Below are positions 12,863 to 21,114 of a DNA stretch of 21,648 bases, piece by piece (the stretch's first letter is position 1; each line of letters opens with the position of its first letter). Source of the stretch: DP-36 sp036004365 (lineage in GTDB: Bacteria; Desulfobacterota; Binatia; UBA9968); the NCBI GenBank assembly GCA_036004365.1, contig DASYRN010000246.1, forward strand, positions 1-21,648. Direction: 5' to 3'. Under the pieces are notes generated by a model. The model was not told where the DNA came from. It saw only the letters and a list, made by a program, of their open reading frames with translations, and did no database searches. Both the position numbers and the translations under genes were made by a program.

Positions 12863-14574
12863 CGATCCAAAAGCCGCCGCTGTCCTCGCCGCCTCCGATC
12901 CTTTCTCCAAGGCTCCGTTCGGACGAAATTTCGGTCAATAGCCCGCCGGTCACGGAGCCAACGGCTACTATCTTGTTGGTCGATGACGATCCCCGAACGC
13001 TCATGGCGATGGAGGCGCTCTTGGCCGGACCGGGCCGCATGATCGTCAACGCACAATCCGGTCAGGAGGCGCTGCGCCGACTGCTGCGCAGGGATTTTGC
13101 CCTGATTCTTCTCGACGTGCGGATGCCGGACATGGACGGGTTTGAAACCGCAGCGCTGATTCGGCAGCGCGAGCGCTCTCGGTACACCCCGATCATTTTT
13201 CTCTCGGCCGTCGATACTTTGGAAACGGACGTCTTAAAAGGAGCCTCGAGCGGAGCGGTGGATTATCTCTTTAAGCCGGTGGTTCCCGATGTGTTGAAGT
13301 CCAAAGTTGCCGTTTTTGTCGACTTGTTTCACATGAACGAGCGGCTGAAGCAGAAAGCGGTCCAGCAAAGTGAGGAGCGCTTTCGCCTTCTGGTCGATAG
13401 CGTGCAGGATTACGCTATTTTCATGCTGGATCCACAAGGGCGGGTCACCAGCTGGAACGCGGGAGCCGAAAGGATCATGGGATTTCAGCACGAGGAAATC
13501 GTCGGCGAGCACTTTGGGCGATTTTACCCTCCAGAGGATCAAGTGAAGGGTCTTCCGGCGCAGGCACTTCAACAGAGTGCGGGAGAGGGGCGGAACGAGC
13601 AGGAAGGTTGGCGCGTCCGCAAGGATGGCTCGCGTCTCTGGGCCAACGCCGTCATGACCGTGCTCCGGGACGAGCGGGACAATCTGGTCGGCTTTTCCGT
13701 AGTGACCCGCGATCTCACCGAGAGAAAGCGGGTAGAGGAGACGCTGCGTGAAAGCGAGAATAGGCTGCGCCAGCAGGCTCTGGAATTGGAGCAGCAGCTC
13801 ATCGCCTCGGGTCGCCTCGTTGCTCTCGGCGAGATCACTGCCTCGATGGCGCATGAGTTCAATAATCCTTTGGGCATTATTCGCGGTTTCACCCAAGACC
13901 TCTTAAGCGAGGTTGAATCCTCAAGCGCCCATTATCGGCCCTTACAGATCATTGATGAGGAGAGCAGACGGTGCGAGAAGATCATACGGGACCTTTTGGA
14001 TTACGCCCGTCCGAGGAGCACGGAGTTCCATCTGAGCCATGTCAATGAGATCATTGGAAAGACCTTGGATATGGTCGGAAGCCTTCTCTACAAACAGAAG
14101 GTAACGGCGGAAAGGGAGATGGCAAAAGATCTCACGCCCATCCATGCCGACGCGCAAGAATTGGAGCAGGTATTGGTGAATCTCTATTTGAACGCGATCG
14201 ACGCGATGCCTGAGGGCGGCAGGTTGACCGTGGGCGCGACCCTCACCGACTCCCTCTCCCTTGGGAGAGAGGGTGATGGGAAGGTTGGCGGGGTGATGAT
14301 TTGGGTAACCGACACGGGTTTCGGGATTGAGCAGAACGATCTGCCAAAAATTTTCCAACCTTTCTTCACAGCAAAGAAGAAAAGAGGTATGGGGCTGGGC
14401 CTGCCTATATGCGACCGGATCATCAGGAACCACGGAGGGAAGATCGAAGTGGAGAGCCATCCGGGGCAGGGAGCGACTTTTAGAATCTATTTGCCCTTAG
14501 AGCAAAAACCTACCCAAGATAGACAGACAGAAGAATCCAACAGTCAGCGGTCGGGTCGACAGTTGGAAGGCTAA
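12859..14574 (+). CDS. REC-PAS histidine kinase
   Basis: 571 residues, predicted cytosolic. A Pro/Ser-rich leader (1-35) precedes a receiver domain (about 37-150) with acidic pocket DDD at 42-44, phospho-acceptor Asp86 (LLDVRMPDMDG) and the FKP lysine motif. A PAS domain covers about 170-295 (RFRLLVDSVQDYAIF ... DLTERKR). HisKA has His332 in MAHEFNNPLG, with all ATPase boxes present. The ATG overlaps the stop of the poly-HAMP kinase (ATGA), a sign of translational coupling and of a functional link: the receiver could take phosphate from the hybrid kinase and gate its own transmitter. A REP-like palindrome is translated between N-box and G1. The H-box helix reads LVALGEIT and IIRGFTQ where the sisters have LVSLG and MGFTQ or MGFIQ. 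Confidence 0.93.
14239..14286 (+). repeat. REP-like palindromic element inside the REC-PAS kinase ATPase domain
   Basis: ACCCTCACCGACTCC is followed by CTCTCCCTTGGGAGAGAGGG and then a TGATGGGAAGG end. CCCTCTC pairs with GAGAGGG, and the outer ACCCTCACC loosely matches GGTGATGGG. This is the most complete copy of the four. It is translated as TLTDSLSLGREGDGKV between the N-box and G1 of the ATPase domain. Confidence 0.7.
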
Positions 14575-14648
14575 AGGCCAGGCCCTGCGGGCGCCTCCCA
14601 TTTCCCTTTGTATCGCGAGCTCCCCTTGTTTTAGATTGGCAAAGCCAA

Positions 14649-16697
14649 GTGGAACGCGAATCCCGAACCAAGCTAGACCTTTCTCGTCTGATAGCGATCG
14701 GGCTCCTTGCCGGAGTGTACTTCTACGCGGGCAAGCTCGGGCTATCGCTCGCTCTGTTTCATCCCAGCGCGACTGCAGTGTGGCCTCCTTCCGGGATCGC
14801 TCTCACCGCCCTCCTGTTGCTGGGCTATGACATTTGGCCCGGTATTCTGATCGGCGCATTCTTCGTTAATTTGACGACGGAGGGAACCATCGCAACATCT
14901 GTCGGGATTGCGGCGGGAAATACCCTGGAAGCGCTTGTGGGCGCCTTCCTAGTCAATCGTTTTGCCGAAGGGCGCGATGCCTTTGATCGAACGATAAATA
15001 TTTTCGCTTTTATTCTTCTTGCCGGCATGGCGAGCACGATGATCAGCGCCACGTTTGGCGTGACCAGCTTGTCGTTGGCTGGTTTCGCGCGCTGGGCAGA
15101 CTACGGGTCTATCTGGTTGACTTGGTGGTTGGGAGATATGGCAAGCGATCTCATCCTAACCCCTCTGCTCTTGGTCTGGACTACAAAGCCTTTTCCTCGT
15201 TTGAACCTCCAGCAGACACTTGAGGCCATCTCCTCGCTCCTGTTGGTTTTTCTGGTGGGTCAGATCATCTTCTGGGGATGGCTTCCCGCCCGCATCCAAC
15301 ATTATCCGCTGACATTCTTATGCATCCCGCCGGTGTTAATGGCGGCGTACCGGTTTGGGCAGCACGGAGCCACTATGGCGGCTTTCTTGATGTCGGGTAC
15401 GGCGCTCTGGGGGACGGTCCACGGGATCGGCGCGTTTGCAACCGCCGAGCCCAACGACTCATTGCTTTTGCTCCAAGGCTTCATGGCCACTGTCGCAGCG
15501 ACGGCCTTGGTGCTTGCCTCCGTGGTTGCGGAGCGGGGGCGGGTGGAGGCGGAGCTCAGGGAGAATGAGGAGCGGCTACGGCTCGCCTTGGACGCCGGTG
15601 GGATGGGCACATGGGAGTGGCATGTCTCGACCAGCCGGGTGATGTGGTCAAACGCATTGGAGCGTATTCATGGCCTGGCTCCGGGAAGTTTTGGCGGAAC
15701 TTACGAAAGTTTCCTGGCGGAGATTCATCCGGAAGACCGCGAACACGTCGTGCGGTCTATAGAGGAGGCACTTCAACAAAGAAGGGATCATTACAGCCAG
15801 TATCGCATCGTGTTGCCGGATGGCCATACCCGTTGGTTGGAGGGGAGAGGAAAAATGTTCGGGGGCCTCAAATCTCAGCGCATGATCGGTATTTGCAGCG
15901 ACATTACCGAGCGCAAGGAGGCCGAAGAAGCACTACGGCGCAGCGAAGAGAGACTCCGCCAACAAGCCCAACAATTGGAGCAGCAGCTGATTGCGTCCGG
16001 CCGGCTGGTCTCCCTTGGCGAGATCACGGCCTCCATGGCGCACGAGTTCAACAACCCCTTGGGAATCATCATGGGCTTTACTCAAGATCTGCTAAGCGAG
16101 ACGGACCCCTCGAGCCCGAACTATCGGGCGCTAAAGATCATCGATGAGGAATCCAAGCGCTGTGAGAAGATCATAAAAGATCTTTTGCAGTTTGCCCGTC
16201 CCGGAAGTACCGATCTCAGCCTGACGGATGTCGGAGACGTCATCCAGAAGACCATCGATCTCGTCGACAATCACCTTTACAAACAGAATATCGAGGCCGC
16301 CGCGCAAATAGAGGAAAACTTGCCTAGGATCTATGCCGATCCGCAGCAGCTGGAGCAGGTGTTGGTGAATCTCTATTTGAACGCGATTGAGGCGATGCCC
16401 GACGGTGGGAGACTGAGCGTAGGGGTGAAGACGAAATCGGTTAATGGAACGCCGATGCTCGCCATTACGGTGGCTGATACCGGTTTTGGGATTGAGGCAG
16501 AGGACATGCCCAAGATATTCCATCCTTTTTTCAGCGTGAAGAAGAAGAGAGGATTGGGATTAGGCCTTCCTGTATGCGACCGGATTATCAGGAACCACGG
16601 AGGGAAGATCGAAGTGGAAAGCCTACCAGGCCGCGGGACCAGCTTCGAAATCCACCTGCCTGTAGAGCGATCGCGGTCGGCTGACGAACTTCCTTGA
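14649..16697 (+). CDS. MASE1-PAS membrane sensor histidine kinase
   Basis: 682 residues and the only clear membrane protein of the run. Residues about 12-300 form a MASE1-type integral membrane sensor with around eight hydrophobic helices; AVWPPSGIAL and GNTLEALVGAF are typical of this family. A PAS domain covers about 305-415 (GGMGTWEWHV ... DITERKEAEE). HisKA has His465 in MAHEFNNPLG, and the ATPase domain has all boxes but no palindrome insert. The start is GTG (14649) with no convincing Shine-Dalgarno, 74 bases after the previous stop. No upstream ATG was found, and the first helix begins directly after MERESRTKLDLSR. Its stop lies 17 bases from the stop of the convergent lipoprotein gene. 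The MASE1 ligand is not known. Stretches of its 3' end match the REC-PAS kinase at DNA level. Confidence 0.93.
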   Translation: MERESRTKLDLSRLIAIGLLAGVYFYAGKLGLSLALFHPSATAVWPPSGIALTALLLLGYDIWPGILIGAFFVNLTTEGTIATSVGIAAGNTLEALVGAFLVNRFAEGRDAFDRTINIFAFILLAGMASTMISATFGVTSLSLAGFARWADYGSIWLTWWLGDMASDLILTPLLLVWTTKPFPRLNLQQTLEAISSLLLVFLVGQIIFWGWLPARIQHYPLTFLCIPPVLMAAYRFGQHGATMAAFLMSGTALWGTVHGIGAFATAEPNDSLLLLQGFMATVAATALVLASVVAERGRVEAELRENEERLRLALDAGGMGTWEWHVSTSRVMWSNALERIHGLAPGSFGGTYESFLAEIHPEDREHVVRSIEEALQQRRDHYSQYRIVLPDGHTRWLEGRGKMFGGLKSQRMIGICSDITERKEAEEALRRSEERLRQQAQQLEQQLIASGRLVSLGEITASMAHEFNNPLGIIMGFTQDLLSETDPSSPNYRALKIIDEESKRCEKIIKDLLQFARPGSTDLSLTDVGDVIQKTIDLVDNHLYKQNIEAAAQIEENLPRIYADPQQLEQVLVNLYLNAIEAMPDGGRLSVGVKTKSVNGTPMLAITVADTGFGIEAEDMPKIFHPFFSVKKKRGLGLGLPVCDRIIRNHGGKIEVESLPGRGTSFEIHLPVERSRSADELP

Positions 16698-16714
16698 ACC
16701 CTTACGCAGTAGAC

Positions 16715-17056
16715 TCAACCTTGGTCTTCTTTGATCGCGAAGTTGACTTCGTCGGTGGCAGTGCTTTCACCGGCTTGATTTGCGGCCGTGACCACGCAGA
16801 AATAGCGCCCCGGCTTGGTCGCCACTTCTTTTAGTGGAACTTCCAGCTTGGGAAACGGGACGCGCACAATCGGAAGATCGTATCTGCCGCTTGCGGTCCC
16901 GCATTTAACGCGAAACTCCAATGCTCGGTCCTCTTTGCCCTGCGGCTGCCACTGCCAGGTGAGTTTTGCCTTATCCGGATCTTTTACGATATCGGTTCGT
17001 TTGCAAGCGGTGAGAAGAAGCATGATGAGCGCGGCAAGGGTCAGTCCGTTTCTCAT
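16715..17056 (-). CDS. Small lipoprotein with fibronectin-III-like domain
   Basis: 113 residues from the ATG at 17054-17056. MRNGLTLAALIMLLLTAC is a typical lipoprotein signal peptide, with lipobox LTAC and lipidated Cys18. The mature part is a single beta-rich domain of about 90 residues; LEVPLKEVATKPGRYFCVVTAANQ ends in the Y-x-C-x-V-x-A-x-N pattern of fibronectin type III strands, and Cys in KCGTASG could pair with Cys in YFCVV. A longer frame from 17122 is possible, but it would put 22 non-signal residues in front of the signal peptide and overlap the VWA gene by 14 bases, so I prefer the shorter start. It is the last gene of the AAA+/VWA unit, 52 bases downstream. It probably sits in the periplasm or outer membrane; its partner is unknown. 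Confidence 0.75.
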   Translation of the reverse strand: MRNGLTLAALIMLLLTACKRTDIVKDPDKAKLTWQWQPQGKEDRALEFRVKCGTASGRYDLPIVRVPFPKLEVPLKEVATKPGRYFCVVTAANQAGESTATDEVNFAIKEDQG

Positions 17057-17108
17057 CAACACTCTAATTCCGGTCGTCCAGGAGCAGCAGTTCGTTGCTG
17101 GGGCTCGG

Positions 17109-18683
17109 CTAAAACCGGACAAATATATCTTTGGCCTCGTCTCCTGTGAGCTGCTTGATCGTGGTGATGCGGTCGCTGAACTCCTTCAGGGTCCCGAGAG
17201 AATTCGGGCCGACATCGATGAGAATCGAGAACAGTGAGAAACCCAGCTTTTCTTTTTTATCCCGAAATCTTTGAGCCCATTCCGGTGTCACTTGACACTC
17301 GCCGTCGGTGATGAAAACGATGTCCCCCTTCTTGTAGCGCGCCTTTTGGAGGCACTCCAAGGCCGCGTCCAGAGGCTTCTCAAAGTCCGTTCCCCCGCCG
17401 GGAAAATACTCCGCAAGATCCATGACCTTTCCGATATCCGCCTGGTAGCGGTCGCGCAGGTTGATATCGAGGATTTGAAGCGGCGCGTCGGCCGAAGAAA
17501 AGCAGATCGAGCGGAAAAGCCGCCGCTGCCGGCGCGCGATCTCAAGCAGGGTCAAGGTCACCGCCTTGGACCAGATCTCTTTGTCTCCCGCCATGGAGGA
17601 ACTGCCATCCAGGCAGACCACCATCGGCCCTTTGCCTCTCTCCTCGGTCCCTCTTAGGGAGTACTGGAGCAACTCCTGGTCGAGAAAGCGACGCTGGAAA
17701 TCCTTTCTCAGCACCGGATGATGAAGAGTGAGCAGTTCATGGGGGAGAAGCCGGTTGAGAAAATCCCCTCTCTCGACTTCAAGGATCTCTTCGCTCGAGC
17801 GCTCGAGGATCTTCTTGCGCAACGCCAAGGCATGGAATTTCATCCGGCCGACCATCTGAGCTAGCTTTTTGAACTTCTCGTTCCCGGCAAGTCTCTTTCC
17901 GAGCTCCAGCTTCTGTGCGGGAGGGGAGCGGTGGCCGGTGCCCAAGGTTATGCCCCAGCGCTCCGCCTCCTCGGTGGCATCTTCGAGCTGCTGGGCCACC
18001 TTGATCGCTTCGGCCTCAAAATGGGAGGTCAGCTTACTTTCCAGCTGGCCGAACTGTTCCTTCAAATTCGTCGCTTTGCGGCGGAGCAAGGCCTCGGCGC
18101 CGTCAAGCTCGCCTTCGACCCTCTCCTTGGCCTTTTCGAGATTCTTTTTCCCTTCCGGCGATGGTATCACTTCAGTGAGCTTAGCCGCCTCTTCAAACTC
18201 TTCCCTTTTTTCTTCGAAGATCTCCTCCTGCTTCTTCAAGTCCCATAGATCGAGCATGTCCCGCCGGGTAAAGACCTTTTCCGACTTGATAAGCGCGAGG
18301 AGTCGCTCTCCTAAGAGAAGCGTGTAGAGCCCGGCCTTGGCTTCATCGAGAAGGGTCTGCTCGCGGACGATGGAATAGAGGCCGCTTTGATGAAGGTGGT
18401 TCAGGAGAATGCGGTTGAACGAGGCGCTCGGCAGCACCTCCCCTTCTTTTAAAAAGATAATATTATACTTAAAAAGAAGGCAGAAAAGGTCCTGAAGAAA
18501 CGAGGGAAAGTGGGGAAGAAAAGCAGCGCCGCTCTTTTCCGCTTCAGCCAGCGAAGGGGATTCTGAGCGCAGCTGATGGTAGACCCTGCGGTCATAAGCA
18601 TCGCTTTCGATCCAACAGCTGTTTTGAGGTAGAGGCTTGGGGAGCTGCTTAGGTGGAGAAGACTTCTTTCGCTTTGGAGGCAT
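17109..18683 (-). CDS. viaA: ViaA-like VWA-domain protein
   Basis: 524 residues, cytosolic. The N-terminal two thirds are helical and charged, with a likely coiled coil around residues 150-240. A von Willebrand A domain occupies about 350-520, with a full MIDAS metal site: DGSSS from Asp359, the Thr in PGGGTD and the Asp in FITDGE. This layout (helical N-terminus, VWA at the C-terminus) and the partnership with a MoxR/RavA ATPase match E. coli ViaA (about 480 residues). In E. coli, RavA-ViaA acts in respiration and influences aminoglycoside uptake. The start lies three bases after the stop of the ATPase gene, so the pair is probably co-translated, and a basic, Pro-rich leader (MPPKRKKSSPPK) precedes the conserved part. 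It may be a related MoxR-linked VWA protein rather than a strict ViaA orthologue. Confidence 0.82.
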   Translation of the reverse strand: MPPKRKKSSPPKQLPKPLPQNSCWIESDAYDRRVYHQLRSESPSLAEAEKSGAAFLPHFPSFLQDLFCLLFKYNIIFLKEGEVLPSASFNRILLNHLHQSGLYSIVREQTLLDEAKAGLYTLLLGERLLALIKSEKVFTRRDMLDLWDLKKQEEIFEEKREEFEEAAKLTEVIPSPEGKKNLEKAKERVEGELDGAEALLRRKATNLKEQFGQLESKLTSHFEAEAIKVAQQLEDATEEAERWGITLGTGHRSPPAQKLELGKRLAGNEKFKKLAQMVGRMKFHALALRKKILERSSEEILEVERGDFLNRLLPHELLTLHHPVLRKDFQRRFLDQELLQYSLRGTEERGKGPMVVCLDGSSSMAGDKEIWSKAVTLTLLEIARRQRRLFRSICFSSADAPLQILDINLRDRYQADIGKVMDLAEYFPGGGTDFEKPLDAALECLQKARYKKGDIVFITDGECQVTPEWAQRFRDKKEKLGFSLFSILIDVGPNSLGTLKEFSDRITTIKQLTGDEAKDIFVRF

Positions 18684-18686
18684 GGC

Positions 18687-19802
18687 TTAAAATTTTTCCA
18701 GCATCTGTTTTTGGATATCTTCGATCTCTTCCTTGATCGCGCCAACTTTATCGATCGAGCGGCCGAGCCGCCTGGCCTTGTCCATGATCTGCTCTACTTT
18801 GCTCAGAATATTTCTGAGCTTGGTATGAAATTCAATGAGCGCTCGCGAGCGGTCGTCGCTGCTTGCCCACGGTCGAAGGGCGGAGTCGCGGATCTCGCGC
18901 GACTCGTAGAGCAGCTCCCTGACCTCCTCCTCGTATCCCAACAGGAGCTCCCGTATGGTCGCGCGAACCTCGGCTTGCTCTCCGGGATCCTGCCACAGGA
19001 CATGCTCCAGAAACAGGAGATCCTTTTCTTGAACCTCTTGCTGCCCCGAAAGGTAGGCATGGGCCTGAACGAGCGGGAGAGACTGGCGGTAGCGCCGGTC
19101 GGATGCGACGATGTTCTTCTTTCCCAGTTCGCGGCGGATGTCCGCTATGGTTCGGTACACGTGACTCGGAATCGAGACGGCGCGGGCCTGATCCTGCACC
19201 TCTCTTAACTCTTTCATGTTGAGCGTGGTTCGTTCCGTTTGTTGAGGGGTCTCGAGCATTCTCAGGAAGCGGAAGTCTTCAACGATATAATTCACGACAA
19301 AGCGGAGCAAGAAACGGTCGTACAGGGCCCGCAGCTCGTCGTCCTCCGGAAGTTCGTTGCTGGCGCCGAAAAGCGTCAGCAAGGGGACGGAGACGATCTC
19401 CCTGCCGTTATGAAAGACGCGTTCGTTGATCAAGGCGAGGATCGCGTTCAAAATGGAAGAATTCGCCTTGAAGATCTCGTCGAGAAAGGCGATGTGGGCA
19501 TCCGGTAGCTTGTGTGAGGTCACCCGACGATAATCGTCCTGCTCCAGGGCTTTGAGGCTCACGGCGCCGAAGATCTCTTCAGGCGTGCTGAAGCGCGTGA
19601 GCAGCCATTGAAAGTAGCTTGCGCCTTCGATGCGGCGGCAGATCTCGTCGGCGAGCATCGATTTGGCCGTTCCCGGCGGACCGATGATGAGCACGTGCTG
19701 AGAAGAGAGGAGGCCGCACAGCGCGCCGTCGATCAGCTCGCCGCGTTCGAGAAAAATCTGCTTGAGCTCTTCGCGGATCTTCTTGAGCCTTTCCTGCCCC
19801 AT
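18687..19802 (-). CDS. ravA: RavA-like MoxR-family AAA+ ATPase
   Basis: 371 residues. Walker A is GPPGTAKS (Lys47), Walker B is AFLDEIF (Asp108, Glu109), sensor 1 is in LFGASNE, and a DRFLLRF arginine motif follows. STPEEIFGAVSLKAL and NERVFHNG are hallmarks of the RavA branch of MoxR ATPases. E. coli RavA has about 498 residues, including the LARA domain that binds lysine decarboxylase LdcI. Here the protein ends after the AAA+ module and a helical tail (KVEQIMDKARRLGRS...), so LARA seems absent. It is the first gene of a minus-strand unit with a VWA protein and a lipoprotein, which suggests a chaperone-like ATPase/VWA pair acting on a membrane or envelope target. The Shine-Dalgarno before the ATG is weak (AACAGG, about eight bases upstream). 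Confidence 0.85.
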   Translation of the reverse strand: MGQERLKKIREELKQIFLERGELIDGALCGLLSSQHVLIIGPPGTAKSMLADEICRRIEGASYFQWLLTRFSTPEEIFGAVSLKALEQDDYRRVTSHKLPDAHIAFLDEIFKANSSILNAILALINERVFHNGREIVSVPLLTLFGASNELPEDDELRALYDRFLLRFVVNYIVEDFRFLRMLETPQQTERTTLNMKELREVQDQARAVSIPSHVYRTIADIRRELGKKNIVASDRRYRQSLPLVQAHAYLSGQQEVQEKDLLFLEHVLWQDPGEQAEVRATIRELLLGYEEEVRELLYESREIRDSALRPWASSDDRSRALIEFHTKLRNILSKVEQIMDKARRLGRSIDKVGAIKEEIEDIQKQMLEKF

Positions 19803-19870
19803 AGGAACAGCCTGTTAAGGTAGCAAATGGCTCAAGGAGAAACAATCATCTCTCCTTTTTGGCCGTTAAG

Positions 19871-19899
19871 TTGACATCGATCCGCGTGACGGCTAATTT
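19871..19899 (+). promoter_or_regulatory. Possible sigma-70 promoter for the M24 hydrolase gene
   Basis: A perfect TTGACA at 19871-19876 lies 17 bases from TAATTT at 19894-19899, a weak -10 box. Transcription would start near 19906, ahead of the inverted repeat at 19930 and the ATG at 19990. It sits in the divergent region between the AAA+ gene and the hydrolase gene. Confidence 0.35.
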
Positions 19900-19929
19900 C
19901 ACGGATGTTGCGCGCTCCATCCTTAAAAA

Positions 19930-19950
19930 CGTTGCAGCACACCTGCAACG
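19930..19950. promoter_or_regulatory. Perfect 8-bp inverted repeat, candidate operator
   Basis: Arms CGTTGCAG (19930-19937) and CTGCAACG (19943-19950) flank a five-base spacer, CACAC. The 21-base size and the symmetric TTGCAG/CTGCAA core are typical of a dimeric repressor site. It lies 40 bases before the hydrolase start and about 130 bases from the divergent ATPase start. The regulator is not in the window. No T-tract follows, so it is unlikely to be a terminator. Confidence 0.5.
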
Positions 19951-19989
19951 ATCACCCTGCTCGGTGGTCTCAATCCCGAGGCGGAGACT

Positions 19990-21108
19990 ATGGATATTGA
20001 AATCATCGAGCGGCAGCAAAAAGCCATGCGCGCCGAGGGGCTGAATGCTCTTGTGGCGGTCTCGCCGGAGAACTTTGCATATAGCGCCGGGTTTGTGGTT
20101 CCTTCCCAGCCGCTCATGAGATGGAGGCATGCGCTATGCGTGGTGACGGCCGACGGGCGGATCGCCACGGTCGTTGTCAACATGGAAGAGACTACGGTTC
20201 GGGCGCATGGAGGCATCAAGGAGATCCGAGTGTACCGCGAGTTCGCTGAAGATCCGACCGAGAAGCTTTGCGAACTTATCGCGGATCTTAAACTGGAGCG
20301 CGGTAGGCTCGGAATCGAGATGGCGTATCTTCCGGCAAAGGATTTTTTCACGCTCCGTCGGCGCCTTCCTCATGCGGAGCTCGTCGCGGTCGATCATTTG
20401 TTTGAGCGGCTGCGCCAGATCAAAACCACGCAGGAGCGGGATTTGCTTCGCTCCTTGAGCAGGATAACCGACCAGGCTATCGGCGCGGCCCTTAAATCCG
20501 CTCGCGAAGGGATGAGCGAGATGGAGCTGGCGGGCATGCTCGTGGCCGGGATATTTTCCGGTGGGGCGGAAAATTTTAAGCTCATGATCGTTGCAACCGG
20601 AGAGCGGAGCCAGTTTCCCAACGTCGGGCCGACTGAGCGGATTTTGAGGAGAGGGGACCTCATCAGAATGGAAATTTTTGGGATGAAGAGAGGATATCAT
20701 GCGGGTGTCTGCCGTACAGCCGTAGTGGGAAGCCCTACGGATGAGCAGGAGAGGATCTGGGCGAATCTCACCGAATGCAAATACCGCGTCATGGCTTCGA
20801 TCAAGCCGGGCGCCAGTTGCAAAGAGACTTACGGAGTCTTCTTGGAGAAATTCAGCGAGCTGGGGCTGGAGCCGATAAGCTTCGTGGGACACGGCATCGG
20901 CCTTTTTCTCCATGAAGAGCCTTATCTCGGCGGCACCGGGGATGATATCCTTCGGGAGGGAATGGTTCTCGGGATCGAGCCTTTGGTCTATATCCCCGGA
21001 AGAATGGGATTGCAAAACAAGGACATGGTCGCCGTAACAGAGCGAGGCTGCGAGCTACTTTCGGATTGTACGCCCGCGGATCAGCTTATTCGAGTCCCAA
21101 CAGCCTAA
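19990..21108 (+). CDS. Creatinase-like M24 family hydrolase with altered metal site
   Basis: 372 residues. Residues about 1-140 match the creatinase/prolidase N-terminal domain and about 150-360 the pita-bread M24 catalytic fold (GYHAGVCRT, FVGHGIGLFLHEEP, LGIEPLVY). Metal-dependent M24 peptidases need Asp, Asp, His, Glu, Glu. By motif alignment these positions are Glu228, Gly239, His301, Glu330 and Lys344, so three of five ligands are changed. His301 and Glu330, in the general catalytic region, are kept. This suggests a metal-free C-N hydrolase of the creatinase type rather than a true Xaa-Pro aminopeptidase. It starts with ATG after CGAGGCGGAG and is followed six bases later by an enolase-superfamily gene, so it probably belongs to a small catabolic operon. 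The substrate is unknown. Confidence 0.85.
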   Translation: MDIEIIERQQKAMRAEGLNALVAVSPENFAYSAGFVVPSQPLMRWRHALCVVTADGRIATVVVNMEETTVRAHGGIKEIRVYREFAEDPTEKLCELIADLKLERGRLGIEMAYLPAKDFFTLRRRLPHAELVAVDHLFERLRQIKTTQERDLLRSLSRITDQAIGAALKSAREGMSEMELAGMLVAGIFSGGAENFKLMIVATGERSQFPNVGPTERILRRGDLIRMEIFGMKRGYHAGVCRTAVVGSPTDEQERIWANLTECKYRVMASIKPGASCKETYGVFLEKFSELGLEPISFVGHGIGLFLHEEPYLGGTGDDILREGMVLGIEPLVYIPGRMGLQNKDMVAVTERGCELLSDCTPADQLIRVPTA

Positions 21109-21114
21109 GAAAAT

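Noticed and set aside
13577..13600. GGGAGAGGGG stretch in the PAS domain of the REC-PAS kinase as a further palindrome copy
   Set aside because: There is no matching left arm, and the sequence encodes ordinary PAS residues.
14575..14648. GC-rich gap before the MASE1 kinase, checked for a terminator or promoter
   Set aside because: Only four-base stems could be formed and no -35/-10 pair stood out; the gene is probably read from the upstream promoter.
17057..17122. Longer start for the lipoprotein gene
   Set aside because: The extra 22 residues would precede a clear lipoprotein signal peptide and overlap the VWA gene; the ATG at 17056 fits better.
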